The notes under the pieces: model-generated
The model's database searches: none
Told to the model about the DNA's origin: nothing
Seen by the model: the letters and a program-made list of their open reading frames with translations, nothing else
Position numbers and translations under genes: made by a program
Source of the DNA: Gardnerella vaginalis
GTDB taxonomy: Bacteria > Actinomycetota > Actinomycetes > Actinomycetales > Bifidobacteriaceae
DNA length: 50,623 bases
Reading direction: 5' to 3'
NCBI GenBank assembly: GCA_946997215.1
Contig: CAMPUL010000008.1
Location: forward strand, 1-50,623
Shown here: positions 29,531-38,227 of the stretch, in pieces
Layout of the letters: every line of letters starts with the position of its first letter
How positions within the stretch are numbered: the first letter of the stretch is position 1

Positions 29531-29545
29531 ATAGATAATCTCTAT
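29531..29545 (-). promoter_or_regulatory. Candidate OxyR binding half-site for ahpC
   Basis: ATAG, seven bases, CTAT: the half-operator pattern known for OxyR. It lies just upstream of a weak -35 position for a TATTAT -10 box (29497-29502, minus strand), as expected for an activator site. A second half with correct 7-base spacing is not present. Confidence 0.45.
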
Positions 29546-29737
29546 AGCCTTACACATGTTATATCAATAATGGCGTTGAAAACTAACTTGACTTTGCAAA
29601 ATTCTGGAATACTAAGTTTATTAACAGAAACAAAACAAAACTATCAAAAACGGGATTATGAGCCAAAAGCTAACTGACTAATTCTATTTTAAGAACATTC
29701 ATCATCTTAGCTTTACGCACTTTTAGCCTATAAACAA

Positions 29738-29776
29738 GAATTGCGCACTCAAAATTGAATCAAGCGCGCAATTCTA
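29738..29776 (-). terminator. Hairpin terminator after guaB3
   Basis: The stem AGAATTGCGC/GCGCAATTCT (29738-29747 and 29767-29776) is perfect over ten bases. The minus-strand 3' side, TGTTTATA, is only moderately T-rich. It lies 38 bases after the guaB3 stop. Confidence 0.6.
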
Positions 29777-29813
29777 TTAATCATTAATAAGATAATAATA
29801 GGATTTTAATGAT

Positions 29814-30944
29814 TTACCTTATATCTTGATGGAATGGGTTAAAAACAACACTACAACGCTGGAAACTCTTAACATCAACATATCCAGTAGATGCCATTGT
29901 TCGCCTTAAAGCACCAATAAGGTTAGTCTTTCCATCTGCCATATGACTTGGTCCAAACAAGATATTCTCAAGTGGAGCAACAGTTCCAACATTCGTTCGC
30001 ATACCACGCGGCAAAGAAGGATGACGAGCTTCTGCTCCCCAATGCATTCCTCGGCCTGGAGCCTCGGTTGCGCGCGCTAAAGGAGTTCCAAGCATTACTG
30101 CATCTGCTCCCATAGCAAGTGCTTTAATAAAGTTGCCAGACGTTCCCATTCCGCCATCTGCAATAATTTGAACGTATCGTCCACCAGACTCGTCCATATA
30201 ATCTCTGCGAGCTTCTGCAACGTCGGCAATAGCAGTTGCCATAGGCGCTTGAACTCCAAGCGTATTCATTGTTGCAGAAACTGCTCCACCGCCAAAACCA
30301 ACAAGGATTCCAGCAGCTCCAGTTCGCATAAGATGCAATGCGGAAGTGTAATCTGCGCAACCTCCAACAATAACTGGAACGTCTAAATCGTAAATAAACT
30401 TCTTTAAGTCGAGAGGCTCATGGTCTTTAGAAACGTGTTCTGCACTAACAGCAGTTCCGCGAATAACAAATAAATCAACGCCTGCTTCTAGAACAGTAGA
30501 ATAAAATTCTTGAGTGCGTTGTGGAGAAAGAGCACCTGCAACCGTAACACCAGCATCGCGAATTGTGTGCAAGCGCTTAACAATAAGTTCTGGCTTGATT
30601 GGCTCCGAATAAATCTCCTGTATGCGCTTAGTTGCAACTTCTTCTTTAAGCTCTGAGATTTCTTTAAGAAGTGGTTCTGGATTCTCGTAACGAGTCCACA
30701 ATCCTTCCAAATCTAGCACGCCCAACGCTCCCATTTGGCCCATTGCAATAGCCGTATCTGGGCTTGTAACAGAATCCATTGGCGCAGCAATCACTGGTAC
30801 GTCAAAACTATAAGCGTCGACTTGCCATGATGTAGATACAGCCTTTGGGTCGCGAGAACGACGAGAAGGAAGTATAGCAATATCGTCTAGTGAGTAAGCA
30901 ACTCGGGCTTTTTTGCCCAAACCTATTTCGATTTCTTGAGACAT
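29814..30944 (-). CDS. guaB3: GuaB3-type IMP dehydrogenase-related protein
   Basis: A 376-residue TIM-barrel protein of the IMPDH/GMP reductase family lacking CBS domains. Family marks are VIAAPMDSVTSP (about 51-62), DESGGRYVQIIADGGMGTSG (251-270, with D263) and GADAVMLGTPLARA. At the loop where IMPDH has its catalytic Cys (GxGPGSxCxT), this protein reads GFGGGAVSAT, with Ser223 at the Cys position by my hand alignment. The actinobacterial GuaB3 function is not settled. It is 51 bases downstream of uvrC and probably in the uvrA-uvrC transcript. Confidence 0.85.
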   Translation of the reverse strand: MSQEIEIGLGKKARVAYSLDDIAILPSRRSRDPKAVSTSWQVDAYSFDVPVIAAPMDSVTSPDTAIAMGQMGALGVLDLEGLWTRYENPEPLLKEISELKEEVATKRIQEIYSEPIKPELIVKRLHTIRDAGVTVAGALSPQRTQEFYSTVLEAGVDLFVIRGTAVSAEHVSKDHEPLDLKKFIYDLDVPVIVGGCADYTSALHLMRTGAAGILVGFGGGAVSATMNTLGVQAPMATAIADVAEARRDYMDESGGRYVQIIADGGMGTSGNFIKALAMGADAVMLGTPLARATEAPGRGMHWGAEARHPSLPRGMRTNVGTVAPLENILFGPSHMADGKTNLIGALRRTMASTGYVDVKSFQRCSVVFNPFHQDIR

Positions 30945-30995
30945 ACTTATAAGGCTAGTTGCTTATCATGACTAATCAACATGCCATAGAATTGT

Positions 30996-33266
30996 TTAGA
31001 TTTGTTGAGGGTGCAAAAACTCATAAATAGTTTTAGCTTTTAACAAACCGATTCCAGGAACTTTTTGCAACTCTTCTATGCTTGCTTCTTTTAGATTTTT
31101 AACACTACCAAATGCAGAAAGCAAACGTTTTTTATAAGATTCGCCAATTCCAGGAATTGAGTCAATAGATGAATACAACATTGCCTTTGCACGTTTTTTC
31201 CTATGATAAGCAATCGCAAAGCGATGAGATTCATCTCTAGCTCTTTGAAGCAAATACAATCCTTCGGAGCTTCTTTTTAGAATAATTGGGTATTGATTAT
31301 TAGGTAGCCAAACTTCTTCTAATTTTTTAGACAATCCACATACTGTTATGCCTTTAACATTGCAATCAATCATTGCTTTTTGAGCTGCTTTTGCTTGCTC
31401 AATACCGCCATCGACGATTACAAGATTAGGCTTGTACGCAAATTTTTTAGAGTATGATTGTGCAGGATTTTCTACGCAATCATCATCCACATCGCTATTA
31501 CTTTCATCTTTATGCTTAAAACGTCTAGAAATAGTTTCATATAATGCGCTTAAATCGTCTAGTTGGCCAATGCCATTAGGTCCTTTTATAGAAAATCTTC
31601 TATATTCACTAGGTTTAGCAATTCCATCTTCAAAAACAACCATTGATGCAACTTGATATCTTCCATCAGCCGAGTTTGAAATATCATAGCATTCAATTCG
31701 CAGAGGAGCTTCACTCATTGAAAGAGCTGCAGCAACTTGATTAATAGCATTAGTTCTAGATTCTAAAGTAGAAATCCTACTTGTTTTCATCTGTTTTAGA
31801 GACTGCTCAGCGTTCAAGTTTGCTTGATCCATAAGCGAGCGCTTATCTCCACGTTCTGCAACTTTAATAGTTACTTTTGAACCTCTTAAACCACTAAGCC
31901 AGCTTTCAAGATTTTCTTTTTGAGAGTTATCTAATTCAATAGGAACAATAATCTCCCTAGGAATCGGGCAAATAGGGTCAAGCAAATCCCCTCTTCCAGT
32001 TGTTTCTTGGCGCTTTTTGCGTTCTTTTGTTTCTTTAGCTCTATACGACGAATTTATATTTTGGCCGCTAGAATAGTCGATTTGTAACGCATTCCTGGAT
32101 TGCTCTATTTTTAAAGAGTTTTCATATTGCAAATCATTATTTGATTCATATTCGGAATAAACTCGTATAAGCAAATTCGCGATTATATCTGCATCACTAA
32201 TGTCTTCGCTTCTTTCGACTTGCCAATTTTTTTCTCCGCGAATCAGTCCTTCTCTAACAAAAAACGCGTGAACGCATGCATCAATTGAATCTGCACTAAA
32301 TCCAAAAACATCAGCTTCTACTTGATCGTTAAAAACAACAGAATTTTGTTGAATAACAGTTCTAAAAATGTTGATTTTGTCTCTTATTTTTGCAGCATTT
32401 TCAAAATCTAAATTATCGCTTAACTCCTTCATTTTTCTAGTTAAATCGTTAATGTAGGAATCTCCAATAGCGCCAGTTAAAATGCCAACTAATTGTTCAA
32501 CATTATTTCTATGCGTTTTTTTGTCTACTTTTTGAACGCAAGGTGCAGAGCATTTTCCAATAGACGCAAGAAGACAAGGTCTTCCTGTTTTTTGTGCTTT
32601 ATTAAAAACAGACTGTCTGCATGTTCTTACAGGAAAAGTTTTTAGCAAAGAATCCAAACTGTGTTTTAATTGCCAAACTTTTGCATACGGTCCAAAATAT
32701 TGCGTTGACTTTGAGTTTCGATTTCTAGTAATCCAAACTCTTGGAAAATCATCGTTTACCGATACAGCAATATATGGGTATGTTTTATCATCTTTAAAAA
32801 CAATGTTGAATTTTGGATTAAACTCTTTAATCCAAGTATATTCAAGAGTTAAAGCCTCAAGCTCTGTGTTTACAACAGTCCATTCTAAACTTCTAGCTGT
32901 TAATACCATTGATTGCGTTCTAGGATGAAGCTGATTTAATGGCTGAAAATAATTCGATAGCCTGTTTCTTAAACTTTTTGCTTTTCCAACGTATATTACT
33001 TTTCCACGCTCATCTCTCCACTTGTATACTCCAGGTTGATTTGGAATATCGGAAGTTTTTGGCCTAAATAAATCACGACTATCTCCTAAAAGAGGAGCAC
33101 CAAAGTCATTTTTAGATGAATTATCAAAGTAGCTTGCATTACTTTCATCATATTTAGATTGGTGAGTTTTCTTCCACTCTCCCCTACTATTTTCTCTATC
33201 TTCTATATTTTCTCTAGTTTCTCTATCTTCTCTAATATTTGATTCTTTAGAATTTAGAATATTCAT
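30996..33266 (-). CDS. uvrC: Excinuclease ABC subunit C
   Basis: UvrC makes both incisions in nucleotide excision repair. The ATG at 33266 follows a perfect AAGGAGGTGA, giving 756 residues rather than the longer frame. Parts are: a charged 66-residue extension not usual in UvrC; GIY-YIG nuclease (about 76-160, PGVYKW and IYVGKAKSLRNRLSNYF); UVR region (about 255-290); a hydrophilic insert (about 385-440); the RNase H-like nuclease with IECYDISNSADGRYQVASMV; and C-terminal HhH motifs (SIPGIGESYKKRLL, VPGIGLLKA). It is 71 bases after uvrA, probably one SOS-controlled operon. Confidence 0.96.
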   Translation of the reverse strand: MNILNSKESNIREDRETRENIEDRENSRGEWKKTHQSKYDESNASYFDNSSKNDFGAPLLGDSRDLFRPKTSDIPNQPGVYKWRDERGKVIYVGKAKSLRNRLSNYFQPLNQLHPRTQSMVLTARSLEWTVVNTELEALTLEYTWIKEFNPKFNIVFKDDKTYPYIAVSVNDDFPRVWITRNRNSKSTQYFGPYAKVWQLKHSLDSLLKTFPVRTCRQSVFNKAQKTGRPCLLASIGKCSAPCVQKVDKKTHRNNVEQLVGILTGAIGDSYINDLTRKMKELSDNLDFENAAKIRDKINIFRTVIQQNSVVFNDQVEADVFGFSADSIDACVHAFFVREGLIRGEKNWQVERSEDISDADIIANLLIRVYSEYESNNDLQYENSLKIEQSRNALQIDYSSGQNINSSYRAKETKERKKRQETTGRGDLLDPICPIPREIIVPIELDNSQKENLESWLSGLRGSKVTIKVAERGDKRSLMDQANLNAEQSLKQMKTSRISTLESRTNAINQVAAALSMSEAPLRIECYDISNSADGRYQVASMVVFEDGIAKPSEYRRFSIKGPNGIGQLDDLSALYETISRRFKHKDESNSDVDDDCVENPAQSYSKKFAYKPNLVIVDGGIEQAKAAQKAMIDCNVKGITVCGLSKKLEEVWLPNNQYPIILKRSSEGLYLLQRARDESHRFAIAYHRKKRAKAMLYSSIDSIPGIGESYKKRLLSAFGSVKNLKEASIEELQKVPGIGLLKAKTIYEFLHPQQI

Positions 33267-33281
33267 TATCTCACCTCCTTT

Positions 33282-33308
33282 CATAAAATTATTCATAAAA
33301 TTATTCAT
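33282..33308. repeat. 12 bp tandem repeat in the uvrC leader
   Basis: CATAAAATTATT occurs twice (33282-33293 and 33294-33305) with a partial third. Read on the minus strand it would code repeated MNNF, but the strong ribosome binding site lies downstream, so this is leader sequence. Confidence 0.7.
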
Positions 33309-33337
33309 AAATTTTTACTTAAATACTGCTGATTTTG

Positions 33338-36300
33338 TTACTCTTTGAGCATTGACTTTAAGAATTTACCCGTCCAGCTATATTGCACTTTTGCAACATC
33401 TTCTGGAGTTCCAGTTGCTACGATTTCGCCTCCTTTATCTCCTCCTTCTGGGCCTAAATCTATAATCCAATCCGCGCATTTTACAACATCAAGATTATGC
33501 TCAATAACTATTACACTATTGCCTTTATCTACTAAAGATTGAAGAACACTTAAAAGCTTACGAACATCTTCAAAATGCAAGCCCGTAGTAGGTTCATCTA
33601 GAATATAAACGGTTTTTCCAGTAGAACGCTTTTGTAGTTCTGTAGCAAGCTTTACTCTTTGTGACTCTCCGCCAGAAAGTGTTGGAGCACTTTGGCCAAG
33701 CCGAATATAACCTAATCCAACTTTAACTAAAGTTTCTAAGTATCTAAAAATAGACGGATATGCTTTAAAGAACACAGCAGCTTGCGATATTGGCATATCT
33801 AGCACGTCTGAGATAGTTTTACCATTATATTTTACTTCTAGAGTGTCTCGATTATACCTTTTTCCGTGGCATTCTTCGCATTGCACGTATACGTCTGGCA
33901 AAAAATTCATCTCGATTTTAAGCGTTCCGTCTCCGCTACAAGCCTCGCACCTTCCGCCTTTTACGTTAAACGAGAATCTTCCAGGGCCGTACCCTCTAAC
34001 TTTTGCCTCTGGAGTTTGAGCAAAAAGCGAACGGATCTTATCCCAAACTCCAGTGTATGTAGCAGGATTTGATCTTGGTGTTCTACCAATAGGATTTTGA
34101 TCTACGTGAACAACCTTATCGCAATTGTCTACTCCATCAACGCGCTTATGCAATCCTGGAACAATGCGAGCGCCGTTTAGCTTATCTGCCAAAACTGGGT
34201 AAAGTATTGAGTTTATTAAGCTTGACTTTCCAGATCCAGAAACTCCTGTTATGCAAGTAAATACGCCTAAAGGTATTTCTACATCTATGTTTTTAAGATT
34301 GTGTTCTTTTGCACCAACAATAGTTAACATACGACTTTTGTTGATTTTGCGACGCTTTTTAGGAACATCTATTGTTTGTCTTTTTGCAATATAGTCTCCT
34401 GTAATTGATCGCTTTGCCTCTGTTATGTGTTTTGCAGGGCCGCAATATACAACTTCTCCGCCGTTTTCTCCAGCTTCTGGACCAATGTCTACAAGCCAGT
34501 CTGACTTTCGTATTGTATCTTCGTCGTGTTCTACAACTATAAGCGTATTTCCAAGATCTCTAAGATTGTGCAACGTAGATATAAGCTTTTCGTTGTCTCT
34601 TTGATGAAGACCAATAGACGGTTCGTCAAGAACGTACATAACTCCAACTAGTCCAGACCCTATTTGCGTTGCAAGTCTTATTCTTTGAGCTTCTCCGCCA
34701 GAAAGAGTTTTTGCTGCTCTAGAAAGAGTTAAGTAGTTTAAGCCAACGTCATTTAAGAATCCTAGTCTTGCTTTGATTTCTTTTACAATCTCTTTAGCAA
34801 TTATCTTTTTTGAGCCTTCTAGATTTAACGAATTAATCCACTCAAGACTTTTTTCAATAGGCATATCGCATACATCTGCGATTGAGCACGAGCCAACTTT
34901 AATAGACAAGACTTCTGGATTGAGTCTTTTTCCTTTGCATGTTAAGCATGGCACTTCTCGCATGTATGATTCGTAGTATTGACGCATTTGATCTGAGTCT
35001 GTTTCGTCATGCTTGCGCATAAGAGTTCGCACTACGCCCTCAAATCCTGTTGAATACTCTCTCTGCCTACCCCATCGATTTTTATACGATACTTTTACTT
35101 CAAAATCATGGCCATAGAGTATTGAATCTTGCACATCTTTTGGAAGATTTTCCCACGGCGTATCCATACTAAAACCAAGCTCTACGCTTAAGCCTTTTAA
35201 CACGTGCCTGTAGTATTCTCCAGCTGCTTTATTCAATGCCCAAGGTTCTATAGCACCTTCGTTAAGTGATTTTTCTGTATTTGGAACAACAAGAGCAGGG
35301 TCAATCTCTAGATTGTAACCAATTCCAGAGCAATCATGGCATGCTCCATACGGAGCGTTGAATGAGAACGTTCTTGGCTCTATCTCTAATAGGTTAAATT
35401 GATGATTATTCGGGCACGCCATATTTTCGGAAAAACTTTGACGCCTGTTTTTAGAAGAAGCATCTTCGTCTACAAAATCCGCAACAACAATACCTTTAGA
35501 AAGCTTTAATGCTGTTTCTATAGAATCTGTAAGACGTGTACGTATACCATCTTTTATAACTAATCTATCTACAATAACTTCGATTGTGTGTTTCTTTTGC
35601 TTTTCTAAAACAATATCTTCGGAAAGCTCTCGCATTTGCCCATCTACAAGCGCTCTAGAATAGCCGTCTGACCTAAGAAGAGTAATAGTATCTTTAAACT
35701 CACCTTTTCTGCCGTTAACAATAGGAGCTAGCAATTGCAACCTTGTTTTTTTCGGCAAAGAAAGCAATGCATTAGCTATTTGTTGAGGGGTTTGCGCGCT
35801 AACGATTTCACCACATTTAGGGCAATGTGGAACACCTACGCGAGCAAAAAGAAGCCTTAAATAGTCATAAATCTCTGTAATTGTGCCAACAGTAGAACGC
35901 GGATTGCGATTAGTGGTTTTTTGGTCAATAGACACTGCTGGGCTTAATCCCTCAATAAAATCTACGTCTGGCTTATCCATTCTTCCAAGGAATTGCCTTG
36001 CATACGCGCTTAAGGATTCCACATACCGCCTTTGACCTTCTGCAAAAAGAGTGTCGAAAGCAAGAGAAGATTTACCCGAACCAGATAATCCAGTAAAAAC
36101 AATCATCCTATTTCTAGGCAATTGTAAATTAACGTTCTTTAGATTATGCTCTCTTGCACCTTGAACAGTTATTTTTAAGTCGGAGGGAACATCACTTAAG
36201 TCGTATATTAAATTACCATTATTTTTTATAATTGGCGCCGAATCAATAAACGATTGAAGTACATTGTTTTTTTGATGATTATTTCCATCTTTAGTATTCA

Positions 36301-36376
36301 TGCTTGTAGCATTCGCGCTTGCATCTTTTATTGAAAGAGACTGCTTACTTTGTAAAGAATCCAAGTGTTTTTGCAT
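33338..36376 (-). CDS. uvrA: Excinuclease ABC subunit A
   Basis: The damage-sensing ATPase of nucleotide excision repair, 1012 residues. It has two ABC modules: the first Walker A is [12 protein letters not shown] (about 94-105), the second [12 protein letters not shown]; signatures are [12 protein letters not shown] and [12 protein letters not shown]. Zinc modules are seen at CPNNH ... CHDC and CEAC ... CEEC. The N-terminal 65 residues before the conserved [13 protein letters not shown] are a low-complexity extension. AAGGAGG precedes the ATG. A LexA-type box lies about 90 bases upstream. Confidence 0.97.
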   Translation of the reverse strand: MQKHLDSLQSKQSLSIKDASANATSMNTKDGNNHQKNNVLQSFIDSAPIIKNNGNLIYDLSDVPSDLKITVQGAREHNLKNVNLQLPRNRMIVFTGLSGSGKSSLAFDTLFAEGQRRYVESLSAYARQFLGRMDKPDVDFIEGLSPAVSIDQKTTNRNPRSTVGTITEIYDYLRLLFARVGVPHCPKCGEIVSAQTPQQIANALLSLPKKTRLQLLAPIVNGRKGEFKDTITLLRSDGYSRALVDGQMRELSEDIVLEKQKKHTIEVIVDRLVIKDGIRTRLTDSIETALKLSKGIVVADFVDEDASSKNRRQSFSENMACPNNHQFNLLEIEPRTFSFNAPYGACHDCSGIGYNLEIDPALVVPNTEKSLNEGAIEPWALNKAAGEYYRHVLKGLSVELGFSMDTPWENLPKDVQDSILYGHDFEVKVSYKNRWGRQREYSTGFEGVVRTLMRKHDETDSDQMRQYYESYMREVPCLTCKGKRLNPEVLSIKVGSCSIADVCDMPIEKSLEWINSLNLEGSKKIIAKEIVKEIKARLGFLNDVGLNYLTLSRAAKTLSGGEAQRIRLATQIGSGLVGVMYVLDEPSIGLHQRDNEKLISTLHNLRDLGNTLIVVEHDEDTIRKSDWLVDIGPEAGENGGEVVYCGPAKHITEAKRSITGDYIAKRQTIDVPKKRRKINKSRMLTIVGAKEHNLKNIDVEIPLGVFTCITGVSGSGKSSLINSILYPVLADKLNGARIVPGLHKRVDGVDNCDKVVHVDQNPIGRTPRSNPATYTGVWDKIRSLFAQTPEAKVRGYGPGRFSFNVKGGRCEACSGDGTLKIEMNFLPDVYVQCEECHGKRYNRDTLEVKYNGKTISDVLDMPISQAAVFFKAYPSIFRYLETLVKVGLGYIRLGQSAPTLSGGESQRVKLATELQKRSTGKTVYILDEPTTGLHFEDVRKLLSVLQSLVDKGNSVIVIEHNLDVVKCADWIIDLGPEGGDKGGEIVATGTPEDVAKVQYSWTGKFLKSMLKE

Positions 36377-36460
36377 TCTACCTCCTTAAGATGCTTTAGC
36401 GTATATGAATCAAAATTGCAAAACTAAATCTTGATTACGTGCCTGTTTTATAATATCATT

Positions 36461-36479
36461 CATTATAGAACACATGTTC
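36461..36479 (-). promoter_or_regulatory. LexA (SOS) box abutting the uvrA -10
   Basis: GAAC-ACAT-GTTCG at 36467-36479 matches the Gram-positive/actinobacterial SOS box CGAAC-N4-GTTCG with one mismatch (A instead of the first C). A perfect TATAAT (36461-36466, minus strand) directly abuts it in the uvrA direction, so bound LexA would block the promoter. Confidence 0.75.
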
Positions 36480-36527
36480 GAAATATGTTGCTTACTGCGT
36501 GTTGCTAATCCTATGCAAGCCTAACGG

Positions 36528-36533
36528 TATAAT
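36528..36533 (+). promoter_or_regulatory. -10 element upstream of the ABC-F gene
   Basis: A perfect TATAAT 78 bases before the ABC-F start codon; no good -35 at 16-18 bases. A ribosome binding site, AAGGGGTGG, sits before the ATG. Confidence 0.4.
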
Positions 36534-36611
36534 CGGTAGTTTGGTTAACATATTTCAATTAATATCTTAATTACGATTTTGCAAGAATAGAACTTAAGGG
36601 GTGGGTAAAAA

Positions 36612-38213
36612 ATGGCCATTGACGCACAAGGACTTACTATACAAATTGGTGCGCGCAGGCTATTAAACCCAACAGATTTTCACGTTACAAAAGGCGACAA
36701 AATAGGCTTAGTCGGAAGGAATGGCGCTGGAAAAACAACACTTACGCGCGTAATTACTGGAGAAACACTTCCAGCTGGTGGAAGCGTAAAAGTAAGCGGC
36801 TCGTTAGGATATCTTCCACAAGACACACATGCAGCAGATCCAGAGCAAAGCGCGTTAGATAGAATTATGAGCGCTCGCGATATTTCGTCAATCGTATCTC
36901 GTATACGAAAAGCAGAAAAAGACATGACGAATCCAGATCCAGATATTATGACAAAAGCCATGAATCGCTACGATAAAGCGATTAATGACTTTGAAAAAGC
37001 TGGTGGGTACGCTGTTCAATCGGAAGCAATATCAATGGCAAATAGCCTTGGACTCCCCCAAGAAGTTATGAAACAAGCTCTTGGAACACTTTCTGGTGGA
37101 CAACGCAGACGAATCGAACTCGCGCGAATACTTTTTTCCAATGCCGATACGCTGATTTTAGACGAGCCTACAAACCACTTAGACGCAGATTCTATAATAT
37201 GGTTGCGAAACTATCTGAAAAAATTCTCTGGCGGATTCCTTGTTATATCTCACTCAACAGAGTTGCTAGACGAAGTTGTTAATAAAGTCTGGCATTTAGA
37301 TGCACAATTGGCGCAAATAGACATGTATTCAATGGGTTGGAAAGCATACTTGCATCAGCGCGTTGTAGACGAAGAGCGAAGAAGAAGAGAACGCGAAGTT
37401 GCAGAAAAGAAGGCGGAGCGACTTATGAAGCAAGGAATTCGACTTCACGCAAAAGCAACTAAAGCGGTAGCAGCTCAAAATATGATGCGCAGAGCTGAAC
37501 GCTTATTGAATGAAACAAGCGAAGCTCAAAGCCGCGAAAAAGTTGCAGACATTCGATTCCCAGAGCCTGCTCCTTGCGGACGCACTCCTATTATGGCTAA
37601 AGATATTTCAAAAGCTTACGGATCGAACATTGTATTTGCTGGCATAAATTTGGCTATAGATAAAGGCTCGAGAGTTGTTATTTTGGGATACAATGGCGCT
37701 GGAAAAACTACCACTTTGCGCATTCTTGCTGGCGAAGAAAGCGCAGATACTGGCACAGTTGAATACGGTCACGGATGCAAAATAGGTTATTTTGCGCAAG
37801 AGCACGATACTTTAGACTTAGATGCAACTGTGCTAGAAAATCTTCAGCACGTTGCGCCAGAATTAAACGACACTCAAGCAAGATCAATGCTCGGAAGCTT
37901 CCTGTTTTCGGGAGATGACGCAATGAAACCCGCTAAAGTGCTTTCTGGCGGAGAAAAAACTCGCCTAGCGTTGGCAACGCTTGTAACTTCTAAAGCAAAC
38001 GTTCTTTTGCTTGATGAGCCTACTAATAACTTAGACCCAGCTTCTCGCGAAGAAATTCTTAAAGCTATTTCTAAGTACGAAGGCGCAATTGTGTTGGTTA
38101 CTCACGACGAAGGAGCGGTTCTTGCGCTAAACCCAGAAAGAGTTCTTCTTATGCCAGACGGCGACGAAGACTTGTGGAGCGATGACTACCTTGATTTGGT
38201 TGCGGAAGAATAG
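36612..38213 (+). CDS. ABC-F family ribosome-associated ATPase
   Basis: A 533-residue soluble protein with two ABC domains and no membrane part. Walker A motifs are GRNGAGKTT (35-43) and GYNGAGKTT; signatures are LSGGQRRRIELA and LSGGEKTRLALA; Walker B motifs are LILDEPTNHLDA and LLLDEPTNNLDP. The charged linker (about 245-300, Arg/Lys/Glu-rich) is the P-site tRNA interaction motif region. ABC-F proteins act on the ribosome in translation control or antibiotic protection; which role applies here cannot be told from sequence. It is followed 14 bases later by a membrane protein gene and is probably co-transcribed with it. Confidence 0.9.
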   Translation: MAIDAQGLTIQIGARRLLNPTDFHVTKGDKIGLVGRNGAGKTTLTRVITGETLPAGGSVKVSGSLGYLPQDTHAADPEQSALDRIMSARDISSIVSRIRKAEKDMTNPDPDIMTKAMNRYDKAINDFEKAGGYAVQSEAISMANSLGLPQEVMKQALGTLSGGQRRRIELARILFSNADTLILDEPTNHLDADSIIWLRNYLKKFSGGFLVISHSTELLDEVVNKVWHLDAQLAQIDMYSMGWKAYLHQRVVDEERRRREREVAEKKAERLMKQGIRLHAKATKAVAAQNMMRRAERLLNETSEAQSREKVADIRFPEPAPCGRTPIMAKDISKAYGSNIVFAGINLAIDKGSRVVILGYNGAGKTTTLRILAGEESADTGTVEYGHGCKIGYFAQEHDTLDLDATVLENLQHVAPELNDTQARSMLGSFLFSGDDAMKPAKVLSGGEKTRLALATLVTSKANVLLLDEPTNNLDPASREEILKAISKYEGAIVLVTHDEGAVLALNPERVLLMPDGDEDLWSDDYLDLVAEE

Positions 38214-38227
38214 GATTTTAGGTTGCT

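Larger units (their letters stand above)
29387..29813. other. 427 bp spacer upstream of ahpC
   Basis: No coding sequence is evident. It holds the ahpC promoter area with an OxyR-like box (29531-29545) and, at the far end, the guaB3 hairpin terminator (29738-29776). The stretch 29560-29735 is AT-rich and I see no structure in it. Confidence 0.6.

Noticed and set aside
30908..30927. GGGC-A6-GCCC hairpin at the start of guaB3
   Set aside because: It lies inside conserved coding sequence (GLGKKARV) just after the start codon and is best explained by codon choice; no evidence of attenuation.
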